Source of the DNA: JAFLUQ01 sp964551215
Lineage (GTDB): Bacteria > Bacillota > Clostridia > UMGS1883
Direction of reading: 5' to 3'
NCBI GenBank assembly: GCA_964551215.1
Contig: CAZKBV010000022.1
Span: 1 to 24,970, forward strand
DNA: 24,970 nucleotides
Under the pieces are notes generated by a model, which saw only the letters and a program-made list of their open reading frames with translations, did no database searches and was not told where the DNA came from. Position numbers and translations under genes: made by a program. Positions 7,571-15,651 of this stretch are shown one piece after another (within the stretch, counting starts at the first letter, position 1; every line of letters starts with the position of its first letter).

Positions 7571-9123
7571 CAGCTCATCAAAAGAGCCTCGGCGCACTTT
7601 ATTCCGTCCACAGCCGCCGACATAATGCCTCCGGCGTATCCCGCCCCCTCGCCGCAGGGGTAAAGGCCTCTTATGTTGGACTGAAAATCCTCTCCCCTTT
7701 TTATGCGCAATGGGGACGAAGAACGGCTTTCCACGCCCGTCAAAGGCGCGTCGGGAGTGTTGAAGCCGCGAATTTTTCGGTCTATAAGAACGATGCCCTC
7801 CGCCAGCGCGTCGGAAATAAATTCCGGAAACAGCCTTCTCAAATCGGAGGGAGTCACCCCTATTGGGTATGTCGGCTCTATATTCCCCAATGACACGGTT
7901 TTTTGCTTTTTCAGAAAATCCCCCGCCAGCGTTACGGGAGCCTTATAATTTCCGCCGCCCATATAGAAGGCCTGCTTTTCCAGCTTCCTCTGGAGCTTTA
8001 TTCCGGCGAAAAGGTCGTCGTTTTTAAAGTCCTCCGGAGTGACGGATACCAACAGCGCGCTGTTGGCGTTTCTTCCGCTGCGGGCAAAATCGCTCATGCC
8101 GTTGGTGACCACGGTATTTTCCTCGCTGGCGGCGGCGATTACGCTTCCTCCCGGACACATACAGAAGGTGTAAACTCCCCGTCCGTCTTTAAGATGGGCC
8201 GCCGCCTTGTAATCCGCCGGAGGAAGATTATCGGCTTTTCCGTACTGAGCCTGCTGAATGAGCCGCTGAGGATGCTCTATTCTCACTCCGACGGAAAAGG
8301 GCTTGCGCTCCATAGCCGCTCCCCTTTCGCGGCACAGCCGGAAAACGTCCCTTGCGCTGTGTCCGGTTGCGAGAATTACGTTTTCCGTCGCCGTTTGTCC
8401 CAAAGACGTCTCAACGGCGGCAACACGGCCATTTTCGATTACAATATCCCTCATTGCGCAGGAGAAACGGACTTCTCCCCCAAGGGATATTATTTTTTTG
8501 CGGAGGTTTTTTACCACAGTTACCAAATTGTCCGTGCCGATATGGGGCTTCGCCGCGTAGGATATTTCCTCCGGCGCACCGGCGGCGATAAATTCTTCCA
8601 TAACCTTTTTCCGGCGGGGATCCTTTGTGCCTGTGTTCAGCTTGCCGTCGGAAAAGGTGCCGGCTCCCCCTTCGCCGAACTGCACGTTACATTCGGGATC
8701 CAAAATTCCTTGGCTGTTAAACCTTTCCACAGCTTTTATCCTGCTGTCCGCGTCCAAGCCCCGTTCTATAAGAATAGGCTCCGCTCCGGCATAGGCAAGT
8801 ATCAGCGAGGCAAAAAGTCCGGCGGGGCCGCCGCCAACCACCACCGGACGGCTGCCGAGGCGGCTTACCGGCGGCTGAAGATAGACATAGGGAGTGTATT
8901 TTTCCACATCCCTCAGCTTCAGGAAACGCTCCTCGTTGTTCACTTCTGCCTTTACGGCGGCGTTGTAATGAATATTTTCCTTGTCCCTCGCGTCCAGAGA
9001 CAGGCGGATAAGCTCCGCCGACTTTATGTTGTTAAGCCCTGTGCGGAGCTTGTCCGCCGCCGCGGACTTAATGCTTTCCTTTTTAAAGTCCGTCGCAAGT
9101 ATTATATTTGATATTTTAATCAT
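7564..9123 (-). CDS. FAD-dependent oxidoreductase, COG2509 family
   Basis: A 519-residue flavoprotein with an N-terminal extension of about 90 residues, then a Rossmann FAD-binding site VVVGGGPAGLFASL (about 95-108). An acidic/arginine stretch ILIERGLDADSR follows, with the family block NVQFGEGGAGTFSDGKLNTG. The C-terminus (YPCGEGAGYAGGIMSAAVDG) is typical of FAD-containing dehydrogenases of COG2509, whose physiological substrate is not established. The start is set at 9123 because GAGGTGA lies 6 bases upstream and MIKISNIIL resembles family N-termini. A longer open frame to 9213 would overlap the upstream gene and adds non-homologous-looking residues. It is the last gene of the recJ cluster, 44 bases after the BaiN-type gene. 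Confidence 0.9.
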   Translation of the reverse strand: MIKISNIILATDFKKESIKSAAADKLRTGLNNIKSAELIRLSLDARDKENIHYNAAVKAEVNNEERFLKLRDVEKYTPYVYLQPPVSRLGSRPVVVGGGPAGLFASLILAYAGAEPILIERGLDADSRIKAVERFNSQGILDPECNVQFGEGGAGTFSDGKLNTGTKDPRRKKVMEEFIAAGAPEEISYAAKPHIGTDNLVTVVKNLRKKIISLGGEVRFSCAMRDIVIENGRVAAVETSLGQTATENVILATGHSARDVFRLCRERGAAMERKPFSVGVRIEHPQRLIQQAQYGKADNLPPADYKAAAHLKDGRGVYTFCMCPGGSVIAAASEENTVVTNGMSDFARSGRNANSALLVSVTPEDFKNDDLFAGIKLQRKLEKQAFYMGGGNYKAPVTLAGDFLKKQKTVSLGNIEPTYPIGVTPSDLRRLFPEFISDALAEGIVLIDRKIRGFNTPDAPLTGVESRSSSPLRIKRGEDFQSNIRGLYPCGEGAGYAGGIMSAAVDGIKCAEALLMSCR

Positions 9124-9167
9124 GATTTCACCTCGGCTGTTAAATGCAAAGGAGCTTCCGGCATCGG

Positions 9168-10358
9168 TTATTCCTTCCCCGCGTTTTCTCCGGCAGCCGC
9201 GCCGGTAATCCACGCCCAGTGGAGGTTATATCCTCCGCAGTCGCCGCACACATCGGTTATCTCCCCGGCAAAATACAGCCCTCCCAAAAGTCTGGAGCCC
9301 ATAGTCTCGGGGTATATTTCCTTTAAATCCACGCCGCCTCGGGTGGTCTGGGCGGAGGCCCATGAATTTGTTCCCGTGACGCTGAATTTCAGCCCCTTTC
9401 CGGCGGAAACAAAGGCCTTAAGCTCTCTTGCTGTAAGCTGACAAACAGCCTTGGAAGCATCCACCCTTGCCCGCGCGCAAACAAGTCGGGTGAGATTTTT
9501 GTGAAGATAGCCTCCCATAAAAACAGGAAGCGGCAAATCTCCGCAGGAATCCCCCAGACGGATAAGCTCGTCCACAAGGGAGGAAAAATCCCTGTCGGGG
9601 AAAAGGTCGATTGAAATTTCCATACTGCCCTCAAAAAGGGAGGAAAGCTGCATTATGGGGATTCCCGAAAGGCCGTAGTCGGTAAACTGCACCTCTCCCC
9701 GCTCACGGCGGATTATTTCGCCGTGTACAACCGCGCTGACGGCGGCGCGGGCGCGTATTCCCTTCAGGGACAGGGGCGGATTTTCCGTACGGAGCTGAAC
9801 AAGGGCGGGATAGACGGAATAGACCTTATGCCCCAAGGCTCTTGCCATCTCAAAGCCCCCGCCGTCGGTTCCCAACGCGGGAGCCGCCTTTCCGCCGCAC
9901 GCCAAAATTACCTTGTCGAAAAAACGGCCCTTTACCGTAAAACGCCCTCTTACAAAAGAAATTTCCGTAACCGCCGAATTTGTCTCTATTTCGGCCCCCC
10001 GCCGCAGAGCTTCAAAGCGCAAAGCGTCGGACACTGCCGCCGCCCTCATGCTCACAGGGTAAGCCCGCCCTTCCTCAATTGTAAAGGGTACGCCTATACC
10101 GGCGAAAAAATCCCTCACAAAGCCGTAGCCCCTGTTCTCCAGCGCTTTTTCCACAAAATCCGGGGAATGGGTGACATAGTTTGCGGCGGAAATTTCCGTG
10201 TTGGTAAGGTTGCACCGTCCGTTGCCCGTAGAAAGCAGCTTTCTGCCGGTGCGGTCGTTTTTTTCAAATACTGTTACCTCTGCCCGGCGGTTGGCTCTCT
10301 TTGCGAAAACGGCGGCGATTAAGCCCGCCGCCCCGCCGCCTATTACAGCTATATTCAT
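9168..10358 (-). CDS. BaiN/HI0933-family NAD(P)/FAD-dependent oxidoreductase
   Basis: A 396-residue flavoprotein. It has an N-terminal FAD-binding motif MNIAVIGGGAAGLIAA, the family signature TGRKLLSTGNGRCNLTN at about 40-56, and the C-terminal GGYNLHWAWITGAAAG that closes over the flavin. The family includes BaiN (bile-acid dehydroxylation context), E. coli YhiN and HI0933. Most members have unknown substrates, so a bile-acid role should not be assumed. The start at 10358 is chosen because GGAG lies 6 bases upstream and the protein then begins at the Rossmann strand; a longer frame to 10418 has no support. It is separated from gpsA by 101 bases carrying two hairpins, so it may be partly uncoupled from the upstream operon. 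Confidence 0.92.
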   Translation of the reverse strand: MNIAVIGGGAAGLIAAVFAKRANRRAEVTVFEKNDRTGRKLLSTGNGRCNLTNTEISAANYVTHSPDFVEKALENRGYGFVRDFFAGIGVPFTIEEGRAYPVSMRAAAVSDALRFEALRRGAEIETNSAVTEISFVRGRFTVKGRFFDKVILACGGKAAPALGTDGGGFEMARALGHKVYSVYPALVQLRTENPPLSLKGIRARAAVSAVVHGEIIRRERGEVQFTDYGLSGIPIMQLSSLFEGSMEISIDLFPDRDFSSLVDELIRLGDSCGDLPLPVFMGGYLHKNLTRLVCARARVDASKAVCQLTARELKAFVSAGKGLKFSVTGTNSWASAQTTRGGVDLKEIYPETMGSRLLGGLYFAGEITDVCGDCGGYNLHWAWITGAAAGENAGKE

Positions 10359-10380
10359 ATGCTTCTCCAATTCTAAAGCT

Positions 10381-10400
10381 AAATAAGCCTGTTTCAGGCT
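10381..10400 (-). terminator. Possible weak terminator between gpsA and the BaiN-type gene
   Basis: On the minus strand AGCCTG-AAA-CAGGCT forms a 6-bp stem with a 3-base loop, followed by TATTT. The short U-run suggests partial termination at best. It lies about 60 bases downstream of the gpsA stop and just before the BaiN-type gene's ribosome binding site. Confidence 0.35.
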
Positions 10401-10413
10401 GCCGCCCCTTATT

Positions 10414-10456
10414 ATCAAGGGGAACCGATGGGAAGCCGCCCGGGTTTCCCCTCGAT
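10414..10456. repeat. Hairpin copy A with conserved 16-base loop
   Basis: On the plus strand GGGGAACC (10419-10426) pairs with GGTTTCCCC (10443-10451, one bulged T) around the loop GATGGGAAGCCGCCCG (10427-10442). A short outer ATC/GAT pair adds to it. The loop matches that of copy B at 18946-18990 in 14 of 16 positions although the stems differ completely. It lies between gpsA and the BaiN-type gene, and which strand is functional is unknown. Confidence 0.5.
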
Positions 10457-10459
10457 TTT

Positions 10460-11455
10460 CTACATAAGCTGATCCTCGCTTTTCGCGCTTCGCATCATAA
10501 GCTCGCGCACTGCCAGAGCGGGTTCCTTCCCTTCAAACAAAACCGCGTACGCCTGATTTGTTATCGGCAGCTCCACATTGTACTTTTTGCCCAAGGCATA
10601 AGCCGCCCTTGTCGCCGAAACACCTTCCACCGTCATATGTACGGTTTCCAAAGCCTCGGCAAGGCTTTTCCCCTGCCCAAGAAGTATTCCCGCGCGGCGG
10701 TTGCGGCTGTGCATACTGGTGCAGGTAACTATCAAATCTCCCACTCCGCTTAGACCGGCAAAGGTTTTTTCCTTGGCGCCCATTGCCACTCCCAGACGGG
10801 TTATTTCGTGGAGTCCTCTTGTCATAAGAGCCGCCTTTGTATTGTCGCCGAAGCCGCAGCCGTCGGTGATTCCGGCGCAGAGGGCGATAACGTTTTTCAG
10901 CGCTCCCCCCAGTTCCACTCCGCATACGTCCGGGTTTGTATACACGCGGAAAGTTTCGCCGTTAAATACCGACTGTATTTTTTTCGCGACCTCCATGTCC
11001 TCACAGGCGGCCACATTGGTGGTCGGGATTCCGCGAGCCACTTCTTCCGCATGGCTTGGGCCGCTGAGAACGGCTATCGGAGAATGGGGAAGCGCCTCCC
11101 CATACACCTGAGAAATACGTTTAAGACTTATTTCGTCAATGCCCTTTGACACGTTGACAACTGTTTTTCCGTCGGCGCGTTTCAGTCTTTCAGCCGTAGC
11201 TCTCACCGCCTTGCTGGGTACGGCGCACACAAGGATTTCCCCGAAGTCCGCCGCTTCTTTAAGGTCGGAGGTAAATATAAATTCCGCGTCGCCGAAGGGA
11301 ACTCCGGGAAGAAATTCCTTGTTTTCCCTGTCGTTTTTAAGGCGGGCGCTTTCTTCGGGAAAGTAGCTCCAAAGGCAGACGCTGTGTCCGCGCTTGCTTA
11401 AATGAAGCGCGAGAGCCGTACCCCAGCCGCCGCTTCCTATTACAGATATATTCAT
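10460..11455 (-). CDS. gpsA: Glycerol-3-phosphate dehydrogenase [NAD(P)+]
   Basis: Reduces dihydroxyacetone phosphate to sn-glycerol-3-phosphate in the cytoplasm, the backbone for phospholipids. At 331 residues it has normal length. It shows the dinucleotide-binding GSGGWGTALA (7-16), the NVSKGI strand with conserved K104, SGPSHAEEVA (131-140), and the active-site ELGGALKNV with catalytic K187. The substrate-binding GFGDNTKAALMTRG and SGVGDLIVTC complete the family signature. GAGGGGG lies upstream of the start. It follows plsY, which uses its product, by 33 bases, so the pair forms a functional unit for phosphatidic acid synthesis. Confidence 0.97.
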   Translation of the reverse strand: MNISVIGSGGWGTALALHLSKRGHSVCLWSYFPEESARLKNDRENKEFLPGVPFGDAEFIFTSDLKEAADFGEILVCAVPSKAVRATAERLKRADGKTVVNVSKGIDEISLKRISQVYGEALPHSPIAVLSGPSHAEEVARGIPTTNVAACEDMEVAKKIQSVFNGETFRVYTNPDVCGVELGGALKNVIALCAGITDGCGFGDNTKAALMTRGLHEITRLGVAMGAKEKTFAGLSGVGDLIVTCTSMHSRNRRAGILLGQGKSLAEALETVHMTVEGVSATRAAYALGKKYNVELPITNQAYAVLFEGKEPALAVRELMMRSAKSEDQLM

Positions 11456-11467
11456 AATATTATCCCC

Positions 11468-11495
11468 CTCTGAATTACTTTCTCTGAATTACTTT
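11468..11495. repeat. 14-bp perfect tandem duplication across the plsY stop
   Basis: CTCTGAATTACTTT occurs twice in direct succession (11468-11481 and 11482-11495). On the minus strand the first copy read contains the TAA stop of plsY and the second repeats the stop-containing segment in the spacer before gpsA. It looks like a recent slippage duplication with no effect on either protein. Confidence 0.7.
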
Positions 11496-12121
11496 TTCTT
11501 TCCCAGCCTATTTTCCTTTCCCTTTGCCAGCCTTTTCAGATTTTCTCTGTGGCGGAATATGCACAGCAGTCCCACACAGACGGAGAAAACGCACATAGCC
11601 GTGCTGGCGGAATTGTTGACAAGCTTAAACGCTATAGCTGCTACGGGAGCGGCAACACTTGCCAGCACCGAGCCTAAGGAAACATAGCGGCTGATTAGCG
11701 TCGTTATAAGAAACACTCCAAGCGCAATAAGGGCAACCTTCCAATTAAGTACAAGGAGTACGGCGAAGCTTGTGGCAACGCCCTTTCCTCCCTTGAATTC
11801 ATAGTAGCAGGGGAAATTATGCCCAAGTATCGCTCCGCCGCCGGCGATGCAGGCGCAGATATCCGTATGGGGATAAATCGCCTTGGCGATAAGCGCGGCT
11901 GCAGCTCCCTTGAGCAAATCCAGAACGAAAACCGCCGCCGCCGGACCCTTGCCGTAGGTTCTGAGAACATTGGTGGCCCCCGCGTTGCCGCTGCCGTGGC
12001 GGCGGATATCGTCCTTTTTGAACACCTTTGAATAAATCACGGCGAAGTTGCACGAGCCGATGAGATAGCCCATCAGCAGCATAAGCAGCATCTCGCCCAT
12101 TGTAATAACATTACCTTGCAT
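11489..12121 (-). CDS. plsY: Acyl-phosphate:glycerol-3-phosphate acyltransferase PlsY
   Basis: Integral membrane enzyme that moves an acyl group from acyl-phosphate to the sn-1 position of glycerol-3-phosphate, the first committed step of phospholipid synthesis. Its 210 residues contain about five membrane segments and the three family motifs: GSGNAGATNVLR (43-54), GHNFPCYYEFKGGKGVAT (100-117) and RHRENLKRL (190-198). The tail is strongly basic. ATG at 12121 has AAAGGAG at about 8 bases and overlaps the end of der by 11 bases, which suggests translational coupling. An internal ATG seven codons later is possible but less well placed. Confidence 0.96.
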   Translation of the reverse strand: MQGNVITMGEMLLMLLMGYLIGSCNFAVIYSKVFKKDDIRRHGSGNAGATNVLRTYGKGPAAAVFVLDLLKGAAAALIAKAIYPHTDICACIAGGGAILGHNFPCYYEFKGGKGVATSFAVLLVLNWKVALIALGVFLITTLISRYVSLGSVLASVAAPVAAIAFKLVNNSASTAMCVFSVCVGLLCIFRHRENLKRLAKGKENRLGKKK

Positions 12122-13439
12122 CTGACTTGCTCCTTTCGCGGATTATAAACCTTATGGGCGTAGCGGTAAGCCCGAAAGCCTCTCGGACGCAATTTTCAAT
12201 ATAACGGATATAGCTGAAATGAGCCAGATCCTTATCATTTACAAAAATTATAAAAGTGGGAGGCTTTACGGCGGCCTCGGTCATATAGTAAAGCTTAAGC
12301 CGCTTACCCTTATCGCTGGGAGGCTGCACCCTCAGCACACTGTCGGCCAGAACATCATTGAGCACGCCCGTTTGGATTCGCATGGCGTTCTGGCTTGCCA
12401 CAAGGAGGATACTGTCAAATATTTTGTCCACCCTCTGCCCCGTAAGGGCTGATATAAACAAAATGGGAGCATAGGTCATAAAGCTGAGCTTGTTTCTCAC
12501 ATCGTCGGTAAAGGCCTTCATTGTTTTATCGTCCTTTTCCACGGCGTCCCACTTATTTACCAGAATAACCGAAGCCTTGCCCTCCTCATGGGCATATCCG
12601 GCAATTTTGGCGTCCTGCTCGGTTACTCCCTCTGTGGCGTCTATCATAATAAGGCAGACGTCGCTGCGCTCCACCGCATTCAGGGAGCGTATAACGCTGT
12701 ACCGCTCTACGGCGTCGTCAACCTTGGATTTGCGGCGCATACCGGCAGTGTCGATAAATGTATACTTCTGCCCGCCGCGCTCACAGTCGGAATCTATAGC
12801 GTCCCTTGTGGTGCCGGCAATGTCGGAAACGATAGCTCTGTTCTCTCCGAGTATTCGGTTTATAAGACTGCTTTTTCCGGCGTTGGGCTTGCCCACAACG
12901 GCGACCTTGATGCCGCCGCCACATTCGTCCTCGGTTTCGTCGGGAAAATACTTAACGCACTCGTCCAGTAAATCTCCCACGCCCATTTTGTGGATGGAGG
13001 AAATGGGATAAGGCTCCCCTATGCCAAGATTGTAAAACTCATAAAAATCCGGCGGCGGCTCTCCGGGGGAATCCACCTTATTTACCGCCAGCACAACGGG
13101 CTTGCCGCTTTTCTGAAGCATAGCCGCCACATCCCTGTCGGAGGCCGTTATTCCATCGCGGACGTTTACCATAAAAATTATAACGTCGGCGGTTTCAACG
13201 GCAATCTGAGCCTGAATACGCATCTGTTCGAGAATAATATCCTTGGAAAAAGGCTCTATGCCCCCTGTATCTATAAGGGTGAAGCCGCGTCCGCACCATT
13301 CCCCCTTCGCATAAATTCTGTCTCTTGTAACGCCGGGGGTGTCCTCCACTATGGATATGCGCCGTCCGGCGATTTGATTAAACAAAGTGGACTTTCCCAC
13401 ATTGGGTCGTCCCACGACGGCAATAATAGGATTTGCCAT
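12111..13439 (-). CDS. der: Ribosome biogenesis GTPase Der (EngA)
   Basis: Essential double-GTPase acting in late 50S subunit assembly. At 442 residues it has full length, with a first G domain starting GRPNVGKSTLFN (10-21) and including DTPGVTRDR, DTGG and NKVD. A second G domain starts at GKPNAGKSSLIN (about residue 182) with DIAGTTRDAID, DTAGMRRK and NKWD. A C-terminal KH-like domain ends near FIIRERSK. GGAGG lies 7 bases before the ATG. The gene sits between rel and plsY, a common Firmicute arrangement for der-plsY-gpsA. Confidence 0.97.
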   Translation of the reverse strand: MANPIIAVVGRPNVGKSTLFNQIAGRRISIVEDTPGVTRDRIYAKGEWCGRGFTLIDTGGIEPFSKDIILEQMRIQAQIAVETADVIIFMVNVRDGITASDRDVAAMLQKSGKPVVLAVNKVDSPGEPPPDFYEFYNLGIGEPYPISSIHKMGVGDLLDECVKYFPDETEDECGGGIKVAVVGKPNAGKSSLINRILGENRAIVSDIAGTTRDAIDSDCERGGQKYTFIDTAGMRRKSKVDDAVERYSVIRSLNAVERSDVCLIMIDATEGVTEQDAKIAGYAHEEGKASVILVNKWDAVEKDDKTMKAFTDDVRNKLSFMTYAPILFISALTGQRVDKIFDSILLVASQNAMRIQTGVLNDVLADSVLRVQPPSDKGKRLKLYYMTEAAVKPPTFIIFVNDKDLAHFSYIRYIENCVREAFGLTATPIRFIIRERSKSDAR

Positions 13440-13454
13440 TACTATACCTCCGTT

Positions 13455-13484
13455 CGGCCAAAGGCTGTGAGTCGCCTTCGGCCG
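13455..13484 (-). other. Intercistronic hairpin between rel and der
   Basis: On the minus strand CGGCCGAAGGC and GCCTTTGGCCG form an 11-bp stem (one G-U) around the 8-base loop GACTCACA. It starts two bases after the rel stop and ends just before the der ribosome binding site. Without a U-tract it is more likely a processing or stability element than a terminator. Confidence 0.5.
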
Positions 13485-13485
13485 C

Positions 13486-15651
13486 TTACATTCTTCTCAC
13501 TTCGTAAATTCCCGGTATGCGGTAAAGCTTTTTCACCAAGGTGTCAAGCTGGGATTTGTCGCTTATTTCCACGGTTATGCTTATCACGGCCATTTTGTCT
13601 TTGGTGGCGCGGGCGTTTACCGCGGTAAGGGGAATTTTGATATCCCCGATGACATTTGTAACGTCTCCCAAAAGTCCGTCCCTGTTGGGGCCTTCTATCT
13701 GCACATCACAGCTGTAGCTGCCGCTGTTTTGGGCCCATGAGCAGTTTATCATCCTGCTTTTCATTTCTCCGGTGATATTTTTTTCGGAAACATTTACACA
13801 GTCCCGACGGTGGACGCTTACGCCCCGCCCGCGGGTGATAAAGCCCACTATATCGTCCCCCGGCACGGGGTTGCAGCATTTCGACAGCCTTACAAGGCAG
13901 TTGTCGATTCCTTCAACGTCTACACCGCTGCTGTTTTTGCCGGGCTTTTGGACATACGGCGCGGGTTCGGCGGGCTGCTCCTCCTTGACGGAGGCGTTGT
14001 AGCTCTCCCTGAGTCTCGTAACTATTTTCGCCGAGGTTATTCCCCCGTAGCCTACAGCGGCAAACATTTCGTCCGCGCCGTTGAAGCCGTAACGTTTAAG
14101 CATAGGCTCAAGGTATTCGGGTTTAAGAAGATTGACTCCGTTAAGACCCAGCTTTTTGATTTCCCTTTCTACGGATTCCCGTCCGCGTTCAATGTTGGCC
14201 TCACGGTTTTCCTTCTTAAACCAAGCGTTTATCTTGTTTCGCGCCTGACCTGTTTTTACTATTTTCAGCCAGTCGCGGCTTGGGCCTTTGCTTGAGGATG
14301 AGGTAAGTATTTCCACAATATCGCCGTTTTGCAGCTTGTAATCCAACGGGACTATCCTTGTGTTGACCTTGGCTCCCGTCATCTTGTAGCCCACAGCCGT
14401 ATGAATATAAAAGGCAAAGTCTATGGGCGTTGCCCCGATGGGCAGGCTTATTACCTTGCCCTTGGGGGTGAACACGAAAACCTCATCGGCGAACATATCT
14501 ATTTTGAGAGTTCGCATAAAATCCTCGTCGCTGGCGGCGTCCTGCTGTATTTCCATAAGCTGATCCACCCACGCGAGCTTTTTTTCGTCGGCGGCGGTTG
14601 CCCCTTCCTTGTACTTCCAATGAGCCGCGATACCCTGCTCCGCCACACGGTGCATTTCCCATGTTCGTATCTGAATTTCGAAGGGACGGCCATCGGGGCC
14701 TATTACCGTGGTGTGCAGCGACTGGTACATATTGGGCTTCGGCATGGCTATATAGTCCTTAAAGCGCCCTGGAATCGGCTTATACTGCTCATGCACCATA
14801 CCCAGCGCGGCGTAACATTCGCTCACGTCGTTTACTATTATGCGCACGGCGAAAAGGTCGTATATTTCATCAAGGGTTTTTCCCTGAGTGTACATTTTGC
14901 GGAATATACTGTAAATATGCTTTGCCCGCCCGCTTATCTGGCTTTTTATTCCCAAGGCGTTCATTTTTGTTTCTATGGTATCGCGGATAAGCTTAACGTA
15001 AGCGTCGCGCTCCGTTTTTTTCTGATCCAGCCCTTGGGCTATTTCGTAAAAGGCCACGCTGTCCAGATACCGTAAAGAAAGATCCTCCAGCTCGCACTTG
15101 ATTTTTGAAATACCCAAGCGGTGAGCCAGAGGCGCAAATACGTCCAAGGTTTCCTTGGCTATTATGCGCTGTTTTTCCGGAGGCATATACTTCAGAGTAC
15201 GCATATTGTGAAGTCTGTCCGCCAGCTTTATAAGAATAACCCGTATGTCCTTTGCCATTGCAAAAAACATTTTTCTTAGGTTTTCAACCTGCTGATCCTC
15301 GCGGGAAACGTATTTGATTTTTTTCAGCTTAGTAACGCCGTCCACCAAAAGCGCCACATCGTCGCCGAACATTTCCTTTATGTCGTTGTAGCCGTATTCC
15401 GTGTCCTCGATGGTGTCGTGGAGCAGTCCGGCAATAACCGTCTCGCTGTCCATCCCCATTTCCGCCAGTATCTGCGCCACCGCCACAGGATGGGTATAAT
15501 ACGGCTCTCCGGAAAGCCGCACTTGGGCGGAATGAGCCTTTTTGCACAGCTCGTAGGCACGGCGCACATTCTCCTTTACTTCATCGGTGCAGCGGCCATG
15601 CTGCTCCATAAGCTCTATTATATTTTCAAAGGTTGCCGTCTCGTGCTGCAT
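13486..15651 (-). CDS. rel: Bifunctional (p)ppGpp synthetase/hydrolase Rel
   Basis: Makes and degrades the stringent-response alarmones ppGpp and pppGpp. Numbered from the longest frame (ATG at 15678), the HD hydrolase domain has YYTHPVAVA (H63), LLHDTIEDT (H87, D88) and ADRLHNMRT (D154). The synthetase domain has GRAKHIYSIFRKM, the basic RFKD motif (305-308) typical of bifunctional Rel enzymes, and EIQIRT. TGS (FVFTPKGKV), a zinc-finger/helical region with the CCNPVPGD block, and a C-terminal ACT domain follow. Three ATGs compete. The one at 15651 has GGAG at 9 bases; those at 15678 and 15660 have purine-rich sites almost touching the start codon. From 15651 the protein is 721 residues and overlaps recJ by 26 bases. 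Confidence 0.95.
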   Translation of the reverse strand: MQHETATFENIIELMEQHGRCTDEVKENVRRAYELCKKAHSAQVRLSGEPYYTHPVAVAQILAEMGMDSETVIAGLLHDTIEDTEYGYNDIKEMFGDDVALLVDGVTKLKKIKYVSREDQQVENLRKMFFAMAKDIRVILIKLADRLHNMRTLKYMPPEKQRIIAKETLDVFAPLAHRLGISKIKCELEDLSLRYLDSVAFYEIAQGLDQKKTERDAYVKLIRDTIETKMNALGIKSQISGRAKHIYSIFRKMYTQGKTLDEIYDLFAVRIIVNDVSECYAALGMVHEQYKPIPGRFKDYIAMPKPNMYQSLHTTVIGPDGRPFEIQIRTWEMHRVAEQGIAAHWKYKEGATAADEKKLAWVDQLMEIQQDAASDEDFMRTLKIDMFADEVFVFTPKGKVISLPIGATPIDFAFYIHTAVGYKMTGAKVNTRIVPLDYKLQNGDIVEILTSSSSKGPSRDWLKIVKTGQARNKINAWFKKENREANIERGRESVEREIKKLGLNGVNLLKPEYLEPMLKRYGFNGADEMFAAVGYGGITSAKIVTRLRESYNASVKEEQPAEPAPYVQKPGKNSSGVDVEGIDNCLVRLSKCCNPVPGDDIVGFITRGRGVSVHRRDCVNVSEKNITGEMKSRMINCSWAQNSGSYSCDVQIEGPNRDGLLGDVTNVIGDIKIPLTAVNARATKDKMAVISITVEISDKSQLDTLVKKLYRIPGIYEVRRM

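Noticed and set aside
7903..9111. 402-codon plus-strand open frame opposite the COG2509 gene
   Set aside because: It is an antisense shadow of a conserved flavoprotein in GC-rich sequence, with no recognisable domain or ribosome binding site.
9124..9213. Longer start for the COG2509 oxidoreductase
   Set aside because: It would overlap the upstream gene, and the ATG at 9123 has a good ribosome binding site and family-like start.
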